NCBI GenBank assembly: GCA_965212545.1
Contig: CBDBVB010000027.1
Location: 18,825 to 82,824, forward strand
Source of the DNA: JABDIP01 sp965212545
GTDB taxonomy: Bacteria > Pseudomonadota > Alphaproteobacteria > DSM-16000 > Inquilinaceae
Length of the DNA stretch: 64,000 nucleotides
Direction: 5' to 3'
Below the pieces are notes generated by a model, which was not told where the DNA came from, did not search any database, and saw nothing but the letters and a program-made list of their open reading frames with translations. The translations under genes were made by a program, and so were the position numbers. Positions 29,672-37,830 of this stretch are shown here, one piece after another. Within the stretch, counting starts at the first letter, position 1; every line of letters begins with the position of its first letter.

Positions 29672-30429
29672 AGTGCAGCAAAACTTCGATAGTCCTGGGA
29701 GATATCACGCACCGCCGCGTCGATGATCTGCTTGCCATGTCCGGGGCGGGCCAGGGCCGAATTCGATCCGACGCGACCGTCGGCAAATCGCCGTCGGTAG
29801 TCGCCGGCATCGAAGTAATTGTCGCCTGCGTGCTGTAGTCCGTCTTCGCCAATCGGCGGGGGCGATGGGACCTCAGATACGCCGATGGCGCCTGGATAGG
29901 CATGCTGGGTGATGGCGATTTCGCTGGGCGTGGCGTGGTAGCCTTCCCCGTCGCCATAGAGGGATGACCTGAGCTCTCCGACTGCGGGCGTATCCCACCA
30001 GTTCTTCAGCCGCGTCTTCAGCTTGCCGGGACAGCCGCCGAAGCTGGCCGGCGCGTGCACTTCGTGGAACGCCGACTGCACCGGCGCGACGTTGCCGCCA
30101 TGACCGTTGATGACGTAGACGTGCCGGAATCCGTGCCGGGCGAGACTGGTCAGCATGTCAACCAGGACGGCGGTCAGGGTGGTTGGCCGCAGGGCCATGG
30201 AGCCGGCGAAGTCGAGGTGGAAATGGGCGTTGCCGACGGCGATGGTCGGCGCGACGACGGCGTCCGCCGCTTCGCCGACGCCGAGCGCAATCGCTTCCGC
30301 ACAGAGCGCGTCGGTGCCGAGCAGGCCCATGGGGCCGTGCTGCTCGGTAGAGCCGATCGGAAGGATGATGCCGCTGGAGCGTTCCAGATAGCGCTCGACC
30401 TCCTGCCAGGTCATCAATTGCAGGCGCAT
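29668..30429 (-). CDS. Creatininase-family amidohydrolase
   Basis: 253 residues. Metal-binding motifs of the family are visible: STEQHGPMGLLGTDAL near residues 27-42 (Glu, His, Asp ligands) and NGHGGN near 108-113, followed by EGYHATPSEIAI in the second half. The family includes creatininase, MftE and related zinc hydrolases, so substrate assignment is open. Creatinine to creatine to sarcosine would connect with sarcosine oxidase, but no creatinase is seen. Convergent with the permease gene. Confidence 0.8.
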   Translation of the reverse strand: MRLQLMTWQEVERYLERSSGIILPIGSTEQHGPMGLLGTDALCAEAIALGVGEAADAVVAPTIAVGNAHFHLDFAGSMALRPTTLTAVLVDMLTSLARHGFRHVYVINGHGGNVAPVQSAFHEVHAPASFGGCPGKLKTRLKNWWDTPAVGELRSSLYGDGEGYHATPSEIAITQHAYPGAIGVSEVPSPPPIGEDGLQHAGDNYFDAGDYRRRFADGRVGSNSALARPGHGKQIIDAAVRDISQDYRSFAAL

Positions 30430-30542
30430 GGCGTCTCCGCAGTCTGACGGGCGGCCAGCCTACACCGGATGGCGATGCTTGGCAGGGCCAAGCGCGCCGT
30501 GCTTCACTCCGGCGCCACAGGTATTTCAGGGGTGACGGCGAT

Positions 30543-31205
30543 ATGGCGGATGGGGCCGGATCGGAAAAAAACTGGACTACGGGACGATCTCCGTTGGCGG
30601 AGCCCGGCTGGAAGCATGTCGAGGCGGTCCCGATGGACGCGTTCCGTCGGGCCGATTGGGAGCTGCTGAACAGCCAGCGCGCGCCCTACCTCGCCGAGCA
30701 ACAGGCGGACCAGGTCCTGGCCATGCTGGAGGCCTCCCGCGACGAGCCCACCTTCGGCTATCAGGTGAACAACTATCTGCATTGCCTGCAGACCGCGACC
30801 ATGGTCATGGAGGCGGGCCATGACGAGGAGGATATCGTCGTCGCCCTGCTGCACGATATCGGCTTCGTAACCTGTCCGGACTGGCATGGCGAATTCGCCG
30901 CCGCGCTCCTCGGCGGATATGTTTCCGAACGGAATCGCTGGATGCTGCAGCGCCATACGATCTTCCAGCAATTGCATATCCACGAATATCCGGGCCATTG
31001 CGATACGCCGGAAGACACGGTGGCCTTCCAGAATGAGCGCGACCGCTGGCGCGGACATCCACATTTCGAATGGGCCGCGGAGTTCCTCGAGCGCTTCGAT
31101 CAGGTAGCGATCAGCGGCTCGCGGCCGACCGCGCCGATCGAGATTTTCCGCCCGATGGTGCAGCGCATCTTTGCGCGGCCGCCGGTGCCGCCCGAGGTCG
31201 AGTGA
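30543..31205 (+). CDS. HD-domain protein, PhnZ/TmpB-like diiron oxygenase candidate
   Basis: 220 residues. HD-fold pattern: His80 in YLHCLQTA, His104-Asp105 in ALLHDIG, His115 (DWHGEFAAALL), His138 (LQRHTIFQ) and an Asp near 186. The H-24-HD spacing and the LQTA-x3-x-AG-x-D-x-D-x-V-x-ALLHDIG block match PhnZ and TmpB, mixed-valent diiron oxygenases that cleave C-P bonds of hydroxylated aminophosphonates. A simple phosphohydrolase cannot be excluded. AGGGG precedes the ATG. Its TGA overlaps the next ATG (TGATG). First gene of a three-gene oxidative operon. Confidence 0.75.
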   Translation: MADGAGSEKNWTTGRSPLAEPGWKHVEAVPMDAFRRADWELLNSQRAPYLAEQQADQVLAMLEASRDEPTFGYQVNNYLHCLQTATMVMEAGHDEEDIVVALLHDIGFVTCPDWHGEFAAALLGGYVSERNRWMLQRHTIFQQLHIHEYPGHCDTPEDTVAFQNERDRWRGHPHFEWAAEFLERFDQVAISGSRPTAPIEIFRPMVQRIFARPPVPPEVE

Positions 31206-31822
31206 TGGCCGCCGGCAAGATCGCCTGGATCGAGACCGTCGAGCCGGAGGCGGCCAAAGGCGTGCTGCGCGAACTGTATGACCGGGTAACCACGCCGCAC
31301 GGCACGGTCGATAACGTCATGAAGGCGCATTCGCTGAGGCCGCATACCATGGGCGGCCATCTGGCGCTGTACAAGAGCGTGCTGCACAACGAGGACAACA
31401 CGCTGCCCTTCTGGTTCCTGGAACTGGTCGCCTGCGTCACCAGCATCACCAACAACTGCGCCTATAGCCTGGCCCATCACGGCGCCAACGCCATGCGACT
31501 GATGGTCAAAGACGGCATCACCGGTCCCGAGGGCGCGGAGAATGTCCTGAAGAGCCTGAAGATCGGCCGGCCCGAGGACCATTTCGAGTTCGGCGGCAAG
31601 CACTATGCGCTGCTGCAATACGCCCGCAAGTTGACCGGTGATGTCGGCAGCATGGTCGAGGCGGATATCGCGCGGCTGCGCGAAGCCGGGGTCGATGACG
31701 GCGAGATCCTCGAGGTCAACCAGGTCTGCGCCTATTTCAATTACTCGAACCGGCTACTGAACGGTCTCGGGGTCTCCACCGCTGGCGACGTAATCGGCTA
31801 TTACCAGGAGGAGGACGCATGA
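31205..31822 (+). CDS. AhpD/carboxymuconolactone-decarboxylase-like protein
   Basis: 205 residues with the all-helical CMD/AhpD layout. The usual redox motif CxxCxxxH is altered to NNCAYSLAHH (Cys85, Ser88, His91-92), so the second Cys is missing and disulphide peroxidase chemistry is unlikely. It lies between the HD protein and the 2OG oxygenase with overlapping start and stop codons on both sides, which indicates a shared function. Role unknown. Confidence 0.7.
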   Translation: MAAGKIAWIETVEPEAAKGVLRELYDRVTTPHGTVDNVMKAHSLRPHTMGGHLALYKSVLHNEDNTLPFWFLELVACVTSITNNCAYSLAHHGANAMRLMVKDGITGPEGAENVLKSLKIGRPEDHFEFGGKHYALLQYARKLTGDVGSMVEADIARLREAGVDDGEILEVNQVCAYFNYSNRLLNGLGVSTAGDVIGYYQEEDA

Positions 31823-32817
31823 TCGACTCCGCCTATGCCAGCGCCAGGCCGATCGATGTCGACGCTATTCCGGTGATCGATATCGGCGCCCTGCGCGGCG
31901 GTTCGACCAATGCGGTCGTGGAGGTGGCGGCGCAGATCCGCAAGGCATCGGCCGAGGTCGGCTTCTTCTATGTCCGCAATCACGGCATCGATCCGGGGAC
32001 CCGCGATGCGGCGCTGGCGGCGGCCAAGCGGTTCTTCGCCCTGCCGCAGGAGGCCAAGGCGCGGGTCGCGGTAAACAGCCAGCACCGCGGTTTCATGGCC
32101 CCGGGCGGCGCCAAGATGCACGAGACCGCACGGGCCGATTTGAAGGAGAGCTTCAACTGGGCCCTGGATCTGGGCGCGGACGACCCGGATGTGCTGTCCG
32201 GCGACAAGCCGCTGCTGGGCCCTAACAACTGGCCGGACGCCGATCTGCCGGAGCTGCGGCCCGCCCTGTACTCCTACTACGAAGCCGCCTGCGATTGCGG
32301 CCGGGACCTTATGCGCGCCTTCGCCGTCAGCCTCGACGCCGACGAAGCCTTCTTTGCCCCGCGCTTTGATAAGCCGATTGCCCGCGGTTCGGCGCTCTAC
32401 TACCCGCCGCAGCCGCCGCAGATGGGGGCCGAACAGTTCGGCGTCGGCGCCCATACCGATTACGGCTGCCTGACCCTGCTGTGGCAAGACGAGGTCGGCG
32501 GATTGCAGGTGCAGGGCCGGGACGGCGACTGGGTGACGGCCCATCCGATCCCCGACACCCTGGTGGTCAATGTGGGCGACCTGCTGGCCCGCTGGTCGAA
32601 CGACCGCTTCGTCTCCACGCCACACCGGGTGGTGAACGCATCAGGCCGCGAGCGCTACTCCATGGCGGTGTTCTTCGATCCGAATTACGAAGCGGTCGTC
32701 GATCCCGCGGACCTGCTCACGGCGGGCGAGGCCGCCAAATTCGAGCCCATAATCGCCGGCGAGCATGTCAAGGCGCGGTTCGACGCGGCATTTGCATATC
32801 GACAGAAGTCGGAGTGA
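31819..32817 (+). CDS. Fe(II)/2-oxoglutarate-dependent oxygenase, IPNS-like
   Basis: 332 residues of the isopenicillin N synthase-like 2OG-Fe(II) superfamily. N-terminal DIOX_N part (IPVIDIGAL, VGFFYVRNHGI), then the iron triad His212-x-Asp214 (AHTDYG) and His269 (STPHRV), and the 2OG-binding Arg279-x-Ser281. It would hydroxylate a small acid or amine. In PhnY/PhnZ and TmpA/TmpB pairs a 2OG hydroxylase prepares the substrate for the HD oxygenase, and this operon has the same logic with a different hydroxylase family. The start ATG overlaps the AhpD-like stop (ATGA). Confidence 0.88.
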   Translation: MIDSAYASARPIDVDAIPVIDIGALRGGSTNAVVEVAAQIRKASAEVGFFYVRNHGIDPGTRDAALAAAKRFFALPQEAKARVAVNSQHRGFMAPGGAKMHETARADLKESFNWALDLGADDPDVLSGDKPLLGPNNWPDADLPELRPALYSYYEAACDCGRDLMRAFAVSLDADEAFFAPRFDKPIARGSALYYPPQPPQMGAEQFGVGAHTDYGCLTLLWQDEVGGLQVQGRDGDWVTAHPIPDTLVVNVGDLLARWSNDRFVSTPHRVVNASGRERYSMAVFFDPNYEAVVDPADLLTAGEAAKFEPIIAGEHVKARFDAAFAYRQKSE

Positions 32818-32944
32818 GCGAGACGCATCCGCTTTCACCGGACGATTCAATGAGAGTGGGAGAGGAAGCATCGATTTCTGCGTCTGTGCGTCGTGCGATG
32901 CTGGCAATCTTCGGCCTCGGAAGTCTTGCCATTGTCGTCGCCGG

Positions 32945-33271
32945 TCACTTCGGCGGCAGGCTGCCGGCGAATTGCGCGGCGAAGTCGATCCAGTCGTCCA
33001 AACCGGTGGCGAGGCAGGCATCGGCGTCGACCCACACGATGCCGCCCATCTTGCGGCCGCTGAACACCACTGGCTCCGTCCCCGGCCGTTTCAGCGCCTC
33101 GGGCTCCAATTCCTTGCCGACGCGGAACATGAAGCGGCCGACCTCGACACCGCACAGCATGTTGCCGTTCAGCATCCAGCAATAGCCGCCGAACATCGCC
33201 TTCTCGGTGATGCCCGGCCGGCCGGCGAGCGCGCCGCGCAACATGTCGGCGAGATGCGGGTCATGCGGCAT
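32945..33271 (-). CDS. TfoX N-terminal domain protein
   Basis: 108 residues. The TfoX_N fold is shown by ITEKAMFGGYCWMLNGNMLCGVEVGRFMFRVGKE and the later EPVVFSGRKMGGIVWVDAD. It lacks the C-terminal TfoX half. Such single-domain proteins are widespread, with no fixed role. I chose MPHDPH at 33271 rather than the longer in-frame extension to 33430 because the latter overlaps a separate small hydrophobic ORF. Confidence 0.8.
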   Translation of the reverse strand: MPHDPHLADMLRGALAGRPGITEKAMFGGYCWMLNGNMLCGVEVGRFMFRVGKELEPEALKRPGTEPVVFSGRKMGGIVWVDADACLATGLDDWIDFAAQFAGSLPPK

Positions 33272-33285
33272 GCTCGGTGCTCCCG

Positions 33286-33405
33286 TCAGATCGCGCCTAG
33301 GCCGGCGGCCATTGCGTAGAGCGCGAAACCGGCCATCGACAGGAAGGCCATCGGAATCTGGATCATGGCCGGCAATCCCACGAAAAGCACGGTCGTCTGC
33401 AACAT
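33286..33405 (-). CDS. Small hydrophobic protein (39 aa)
   Basis: 39 residues, MLQTTVLFVGLPAMIQIPMA followed by FLSMAGFALYAMAAGLGAI, almost entirely hydrophobic and consistent with one or two membrane helices. It stops 14 bases before the TfoX-domain gene on the same strand. The only upstream ribosome site is weak. Supported by composition and position, not by known homology. Confidence 0.4.
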   Translation of the reverse strand: MLQTTVLFVGLPAMIQIPMAFLSMAGFALYAMAAGLGAI

Positions 33406-33522
33406 TATCGGCTGGCTCCCCAAGTTGCATGACACGCCACAGGAGCCGAATGGCGCGGCGGGTTCAATTGCCTTTCGTTCTTAGACGCACCGGCCGGTCG
33501 CGATCCGATAACGGCAGGGTGC

Positions 33523-34797
33523 CTATTTCTCGGCAGGCGTCTCATCCTGAGGCGGCGCGTCCGGATTCAGCAGCGCCGCGCCGGGAGTGACCGCATGCGC
33601 CATGGCAACCGCGGTGACCGGGTGCTCGGCGCGTTGTCGGCCGCGCCACAGCCGGGAGAGAGAGGTCGCGGCCGTGGCGGCCTGAACGATGGCCAGCAAT
33701 ACGAACAGCGCCGCCGGCCCGAAATGTGCGATCGCCAGCGAGCCGAGCGTCGGCCCGAAGACCAAGCCGCACACCAGCACCAGCACCAGGGTCCCGCTCG
33801 CCGCGACGATCTGGCTGGGTTTGAGAAAGTCGTTGGTGTGGGCGACGCAGATCGAATAGATCGGCAGGGTCAACCCGCCCATGAGCGCCACGCCGGCGAA
33901 CAGCATCAGACGGCCGTTATCGGCATCGCCGAGCGCTGCCAGTGTCAGGCACACCGGCACGGCGGCGCCGGCGGCACCCATGATCACCCATCGGCGGTCG
34001 ATCAGGTCCGACAGCCGGCCGAGCGGGAATTGCAGCAGCATGCCGCCCAGCATGGTGAACCCGATCAGTGCGCCGACCGCGCCCGACCCCAGTCCGACAG
34101 TCTGTCCATAGATGGCGAGCCCGACATAGATCGACCCCTGCGTGACGCCGTTCAGGAAACAGCCGGCCAAACCGGTCGGCGACAGCCGGAACAGGGCGCC
34201 GACCGAGATCCTCTCCGGGACCACATAGGCCGGCGAGGCGTCGGCGCTGACCAGGATCGGCACCAGTGAGAGGGAAATCAGCACCGAGACGACGACGAAC
34301 AACAGAATGCCGTCAGGGCTGGAGATATTGAGCAGGGTCTGGCCGGCGGCCGCACCGCCGGTCTGGATGACGAAATAGATCGACAGCAGACTGCCCCGGG
34401 TCCGGTTCGTCGCCCGCCCGTTCAGCCAGCTCTCCGCCACCACATACAGTCCGGAGAAGCAAAATCCGGAGACCATCCGCATGGCGCCCCAACTCCAGGG
34501 GTCGAAGGTCACCAGATGGATCAGCGCCGCGGTGCTGGCGACCGAGGCCAGCGCCGCGAATACCTTCACATGGCCGACCTGCATAACCAGCCGGGGCGCC
34601 ACCAGGCAGCCGAGCAGGGAGCCAAGCGGATAGCACGACTGCATCAGCCCGATCACCGACTCGCCAAAGCCGAGCCCTCCTGCGCGCAACGTCAACAGCG
34701 TGGCAAGCAGGGCATTGCTGACCATCAGCAGGATCATGCCGACGAACAGCGGCCAGGAGGAACGGATAGCGGCCCACATCACCGCTTCATAACCCAA
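33523..34797 (-). CDS. MFS transporter (copy 1)
   Basis: 424 residues with about 12 hydrophobic segments and the MFS loop motif PLGRLSDLIDRR between helices 8 and 9. The helix 4-5 region reads SGFCFSGLYVVAESWLNGRA, as in YcaD-type transporters. Shares clear similarity with the MFS protein at 39670-40920. Substrate unknown. The C-terminal tail is hydrophilic. Likely transcribed separately from the downstream small genes. Confidence 0.88.
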   Translation of the reverse strand: MGYEAVMWAAIRSSWPLFVGMILLMVSNALLATLLTLRAGGLGFGESVIGLMQSCYPLGSLLGCLVAPRLVMQVGHVKVFAALASVASTAALIHLVTFDPWSWGAMRMVSGFCFSGLYVVAESWLNGRATNRTRGSLLSIYFVIQTGGAAAGQTLLNISSPDGILLFVVVSVLISLSLVPILVSADASPAYVVPERISVGALFRLSPTGLAGCFLNGVTQGSIYVGLAIYGQTVGLGSGAVGALIGFTMLGGMLLQFPLGRLSDLIDRRWVIMGAAGAAVPVCLTLAALGDADNGRLMLFAGVALMGGLTLPIYSICVAHTNDFLKPSQIVAASGTLVLVLVCGLVFGPTLGSLAIAHFGPAALFVLLAIVQAATAATSLSRLWRGRQRAEHPVTAVAMAHAVTPGAALLNPDAPPQDETPAEK

Positions 34798-34848
34798 TCG
34801 GGACGGAGAACCGAGCCCCGGAGGAAAGAGGATGCCCGATTGAGGCGG

Positions 34849-36252
34849 CTACTGGCTCAGCCGTTCGACCAACTCGGCGGCAAATTGGGAAAGCGTGTCG
34901 TCGCGCGCGCCCATGATCACGATGCGGTCGCCGGGCCGGGCCAGGGCGATCAGCTTATCGCCACAGGCGGCCCGGTCGGGGAATGCCCAGGCTTCGCGGC
35001 CGTTCGCCCGAACCGCCTGCACGATGTCATCGCTTGTGACGCAACGGTCGACCGTGCCGCCGTAATAGACCGGGTCGGGCATGATCAATACATCACCGTT
35101 GCGAAGATCGCGCGCGAAGCCGTCCGTGAAGGCGTCCTTGTTCAGCATCAACGGCCGGAACCCGTGCGGCTGGAACATGACCAGCAGACGGCCCGGAAAA
35201 CCGTGCAGCGTTTCCAGGGTGGCGTGGATCTTGTCCGGGTTGTGCGCGAAATCGTCGATCACCGTCACGCCGTTTGCCGTGCCGACGAATTCGAGCCGGC
35301 GGCGGAGGCCGCCGAAGCTGCCCAAGGCGGAGGCCGCGTCGGCCAGATTCACACCGCAGGCGATCGTGGCTGCAAGTGCGGCAAGCGCATTCGCCACATT
35401 GTGCCGCCCCGGAACCGGCAGCCCCACCCGGACGGTCTCGGCCGATTGCCGGTTCGTCACCGTGAAGGCGATGCCCCCTGGTGAGGGTTCGAGTTGGTCG
35501 GCGTACAGATCGGCCCCATCATCGCTCAAGCCGAATGTGGTGACGTTTTCCGTTGCGATCTCAGGCAGCAGGGCCACGGTTTCCGGATCGTCCAGGTTCA
35601 GCACGGCTGTGCCCGCCTTGGCGATGAATTCTCGAAACAGTGCGCGCAGCTCGTCCAGCGATTTGTGGTCCTGGGTGATGTTGTTGAGGACCGCCACTTG
35701 CGGGCTGAACAGGGCGATCGAGCCGTCGCTTTCGTCCACTTCGCTGACGAACGGCCCGCCATCGCCCAGCACGGCGCTGGCGAAGGGCGTATCGGCCGTG
35801 ATGAAGTTCTTCATCACCGCGCCGTTGAATATGGTCGGCTGTCGGCCGCAGTGATGCAGGATCCATCCGGCCATCCCGGTGGTCGTCGACTTGCCGCTGG
35901 TGCCGCCGACCGCGATGCTGGCGGGCGACGCGTTGAACAGGTCCGCCAGCAGTTCGGCGCGGGTCATGCGTTCGGCGCCATGGCGTTGGGCCGCCTGCAC
36001 ATCGGGGACGGTGTCCTCGATCGCGGCCGAGGCGACGAAGATCTGCCCGGGGCAGGTGATCCCGCTGCCATCCTGGGGGTGAAGCCTGACGCCGCGGGCG
36101 CGGAGAAAGTCGAACTTCTCCGATATGCGTCGCTGGTCCAGCATCCGGTCGGACCCTTGCACCTCGTGGCCCTGGGCGCGCAGGATCAGCGCCAACGGCA
36201 ACATGCCGCTGCCGCCGATGCCACAGAAGAAATAGTGCTTGACCGGGTTCAT
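34849..36252 (-). CDS. mpl: Mur ligase, probably UDP-MurNAc tripeptide ligase (Mpl)
   Basis: 467 residues. N-terminal MurC-type domain (HYFFCGIGGSGMLPLALIL), ATP loop GTSGKSTTTGM near residue 115, central EVDESDGS and NNITQDHKS, C-terminal FAHNPDKIHATLETL. The sequence is MurC-like. I favour Mpl, which reattaches recycled murein tripeptide to UDP-MurNAc, because the gene stands outside any mur/fts cluster and is divergent from an LD-carboxypeptidase, the enzyme that makes that tripeptide. A second MurC is the alternative. Confidence 0.78.
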   Translation of the reverse strand: MNPVKHYFFCGIGGSGMLPLALILRAQGHEVQGSDRMLDQRRISEKFDFLRARGVRLHPQDGSGITCPGQIFVASAAIEDTVPDVQAAQRHGAERMTRAELLADLFNASPASIAVGGTSGKSTTTGMAGWILHHCGRQPTIFNGAVMKNFITADTPFASAVLGDGGPFVSEVDESDGSIALFSPQVAVLNNITQDHKSLDELRALFREFIAKAGTAVLNLDDPETVALLPEIATENVTTFGLSDDGADLYADQLEPSPGGIAFTVTNRQSAETVRVGLPVPGRHNVANALAALAATIACGVNLADAASALGSFGGLRRRLEFVGTANGVTVIDDFAHNPDKIHATLETLHGFPGRLLVMFQPHGFRPLMLNKDAFTDGFARDLRNGDVLIMPDPVYYGGTVDRCVTSDDIVQAVRANGREAWAFPDRAACGDKLIALARPGDRIVIMGARDDTLSQFAAELVERLSQ

Positions 36253-36314
36253 CCGCCGGCCCCTATAGCGACGACGCAGACGTGACGGGATCGCAGGGGG
36301 CTGGAGACGATCGC

Positions 36315-37163
36315 ATGGGCGACGATAGGATCAGGGTCGGGGTCATGGCGCCAGGATCGCGCATTGACGCCGGTATTGCCGATCGGGTTCGGGCGTTTGC
36401 CATGGACCACTTTTCCGACCGATTGGTTGAGATCTACTTTCATCCGCAGTGTTTTCTCGCATCCGGTCACTTTGCCGGCGACGACGCCGCTCGGGCCGAG
36501 GCCTTTCTCGATATCGCCAATGACGAGAGTTTCGATTCATTGTGGTTTGCGCGTGGCGGGTACGGCGCCTGCCGTATCGCCGAGGCGCTGATCACCAAGC
36601 TGGCCGACGCTGCCCGACGCAAGACCTATCTTGGCTATAGCGACGCCGGAAGCCTGCTGGCCGTGCTGTACAAGGCGGGGCTGAACGGTCTGGCGCACGG
36701 GCCCATGCCCGTCGACATTACCCGCCAGGGCGGAGATGCGCCGGTCAAGCGTGCGCTCGACTATCTGGTCGATAGTGCTCCAGAGGCGATGGAAGCCAGC
36801 GCTCAGCCGGGCACCCCGACCGCGGCCTTCAACATGGCGGTGCTGAGTCAGATCCTCGGAACGGCGCTGGAGCCGGACCTGACGGGCCATGTGCTGATGC
36901 TCGAAGAGGTGTCGGAATACATGTACCGGATCGACCGCCTGATGTTCCACATCACCGGCAATCCCGGCATCCGACAGGTTGCCGGGATCCGGCTTGGACG
37001 CTGCACCGGCATCCCGGCCAACGAGCCCGATTTCGGCCAGACCGAGGAGGAGGTGGTCCGCCACTGGTGCGACAGATCCGGCATCCCCTATCTCGGCCGC
37101 GCCGACATCGGCCACGACATCGGCAACAAGGTCGTTCCGTTCGGCCGGCTACCAAACGCCTGA
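36315..37163 (+). CDS. ldcA: LD-carboxypeptidase (peptidase S66, LdcA-like)
   Basis: 282 residues from ATG 36315, which has GGAG eight bases upstream. An upstream in-frame GTG at 36282 lacks a ribosome site. Catalytic elements of S66: nucleophile Ser in LGYSDAGSL, Glu in MLEEVSEYMYRIDRL and His in DIGHDIGN. ARGGYGACRI is the conserved strand before the nucleophile. Removes the terminal D-Ala from murein tetrapeptides in the cytoplasm. Divergent from the Mpl-like ligase, which uses the product. Confidence 0.88.
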   Translation: MGDDRIRVGVMAPGSRIDAGIADRVRAFAMDHFSDRLVEIYFHPQCFLASGHFAGDDAARAEAFLDIANDESFDSLWFARGGYGACRIAEALITKLADAARRKTYLGYSDAGSLLAVLYKAGLNGLAHGPMPVDITRQGGDAPVKRALDYLVDSAPEAMEASAQPGTPTAAFNMAVLSQILGTALEPDLTGHVLMLEEVSEYMYRIDRLMFHITGNPGIRQVAGIRLGRCTGIPANEPDFGQTEEEVVRHWCDRSGIPYLGRADIGHDIGNKVVPFGRLPNA

Positions 37164-37190
37164 CAGCAAGCGAAGCCTGCTCGCACGGAA

Positions 37191-37547
37191 CTAGGACGGC
37201 ACGGCGACGCTTTTGGCAGAAAGGGCTTCCAGGGCCGACGGGTCGACGAACAGGCCGACGGCGATGCTCGCGGCAAGAATTATCAGAGCCTGGTCCCAAC
37301 TGGTCAGCCGGTCGCTGCGCCACCGTTCGCCCCGGATGAAGCCTTTAGTCATGTACCCCAGGGCAGCCCAGAACAGCAGGCCTTCCAACATCAACAGCGC
37401 CAGCCCGCCGGGCAGGAACGACGTCAGGAACGCACAGACCGCGATCACGAATCCGACGCCCAGCAGGGCCTGCATGGGATCCTCCGGCCGGTCCGGTTTC
37501 TGACCGAACCGGTCGGATTTCGGCTGTTGTGGTTTGGTCCACGACAT
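37191..37547 (-). CDS. Small membrane protein, unknown
   Basis: 118 residues from the ATG at 37547, which has AAAGGAG upstream (the longer frame to 37679 has none). A polar N-terminus is followed by three hydrophobic segments (ALLGVGFVIAVCAFLTSFL, LALLMLEGLLFWAALGYM, QALIILAASIAVGLFV). Not recognised. Convergent with the LdcA gene. Confidence 0.65.
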   Translation of the reverse strand: MSWTKPQQPKSDRFGQKPDRPEDPMQALLGVGFVIAVCAFLTSFLPGGLALLMLEGLLFWAALGYMTKGFIRGERWRSDRLTSWDQALIILAASIAVGLFVDPSALEALSAKSVAVPS

Positions 37548-37830
37548 GGTGCGAACTCCTTTCCAAATGCCGGCTAACAAACCGGGCAATTGGCAGTCCC
37601 AATCCGGCGGCCATCGACGATTGTCAGATAATGATGGCCCGATCCGAATCAAGATTTTCATAACCGGGGAGCACGCCAATGGTGGCTGACGGTTCCGGCG
37701 CTCGAAACCGTCAACCGCCGTTCCAGAAATGCGAGCCTGTCGCTCACGCCGCTACGAATCCCTGCATCCTGCCTTGGCCTTGCCGCATACCTTCGCCATA
37801 TCTCGGGCAATCCGTCACTTGGAGCAATCG

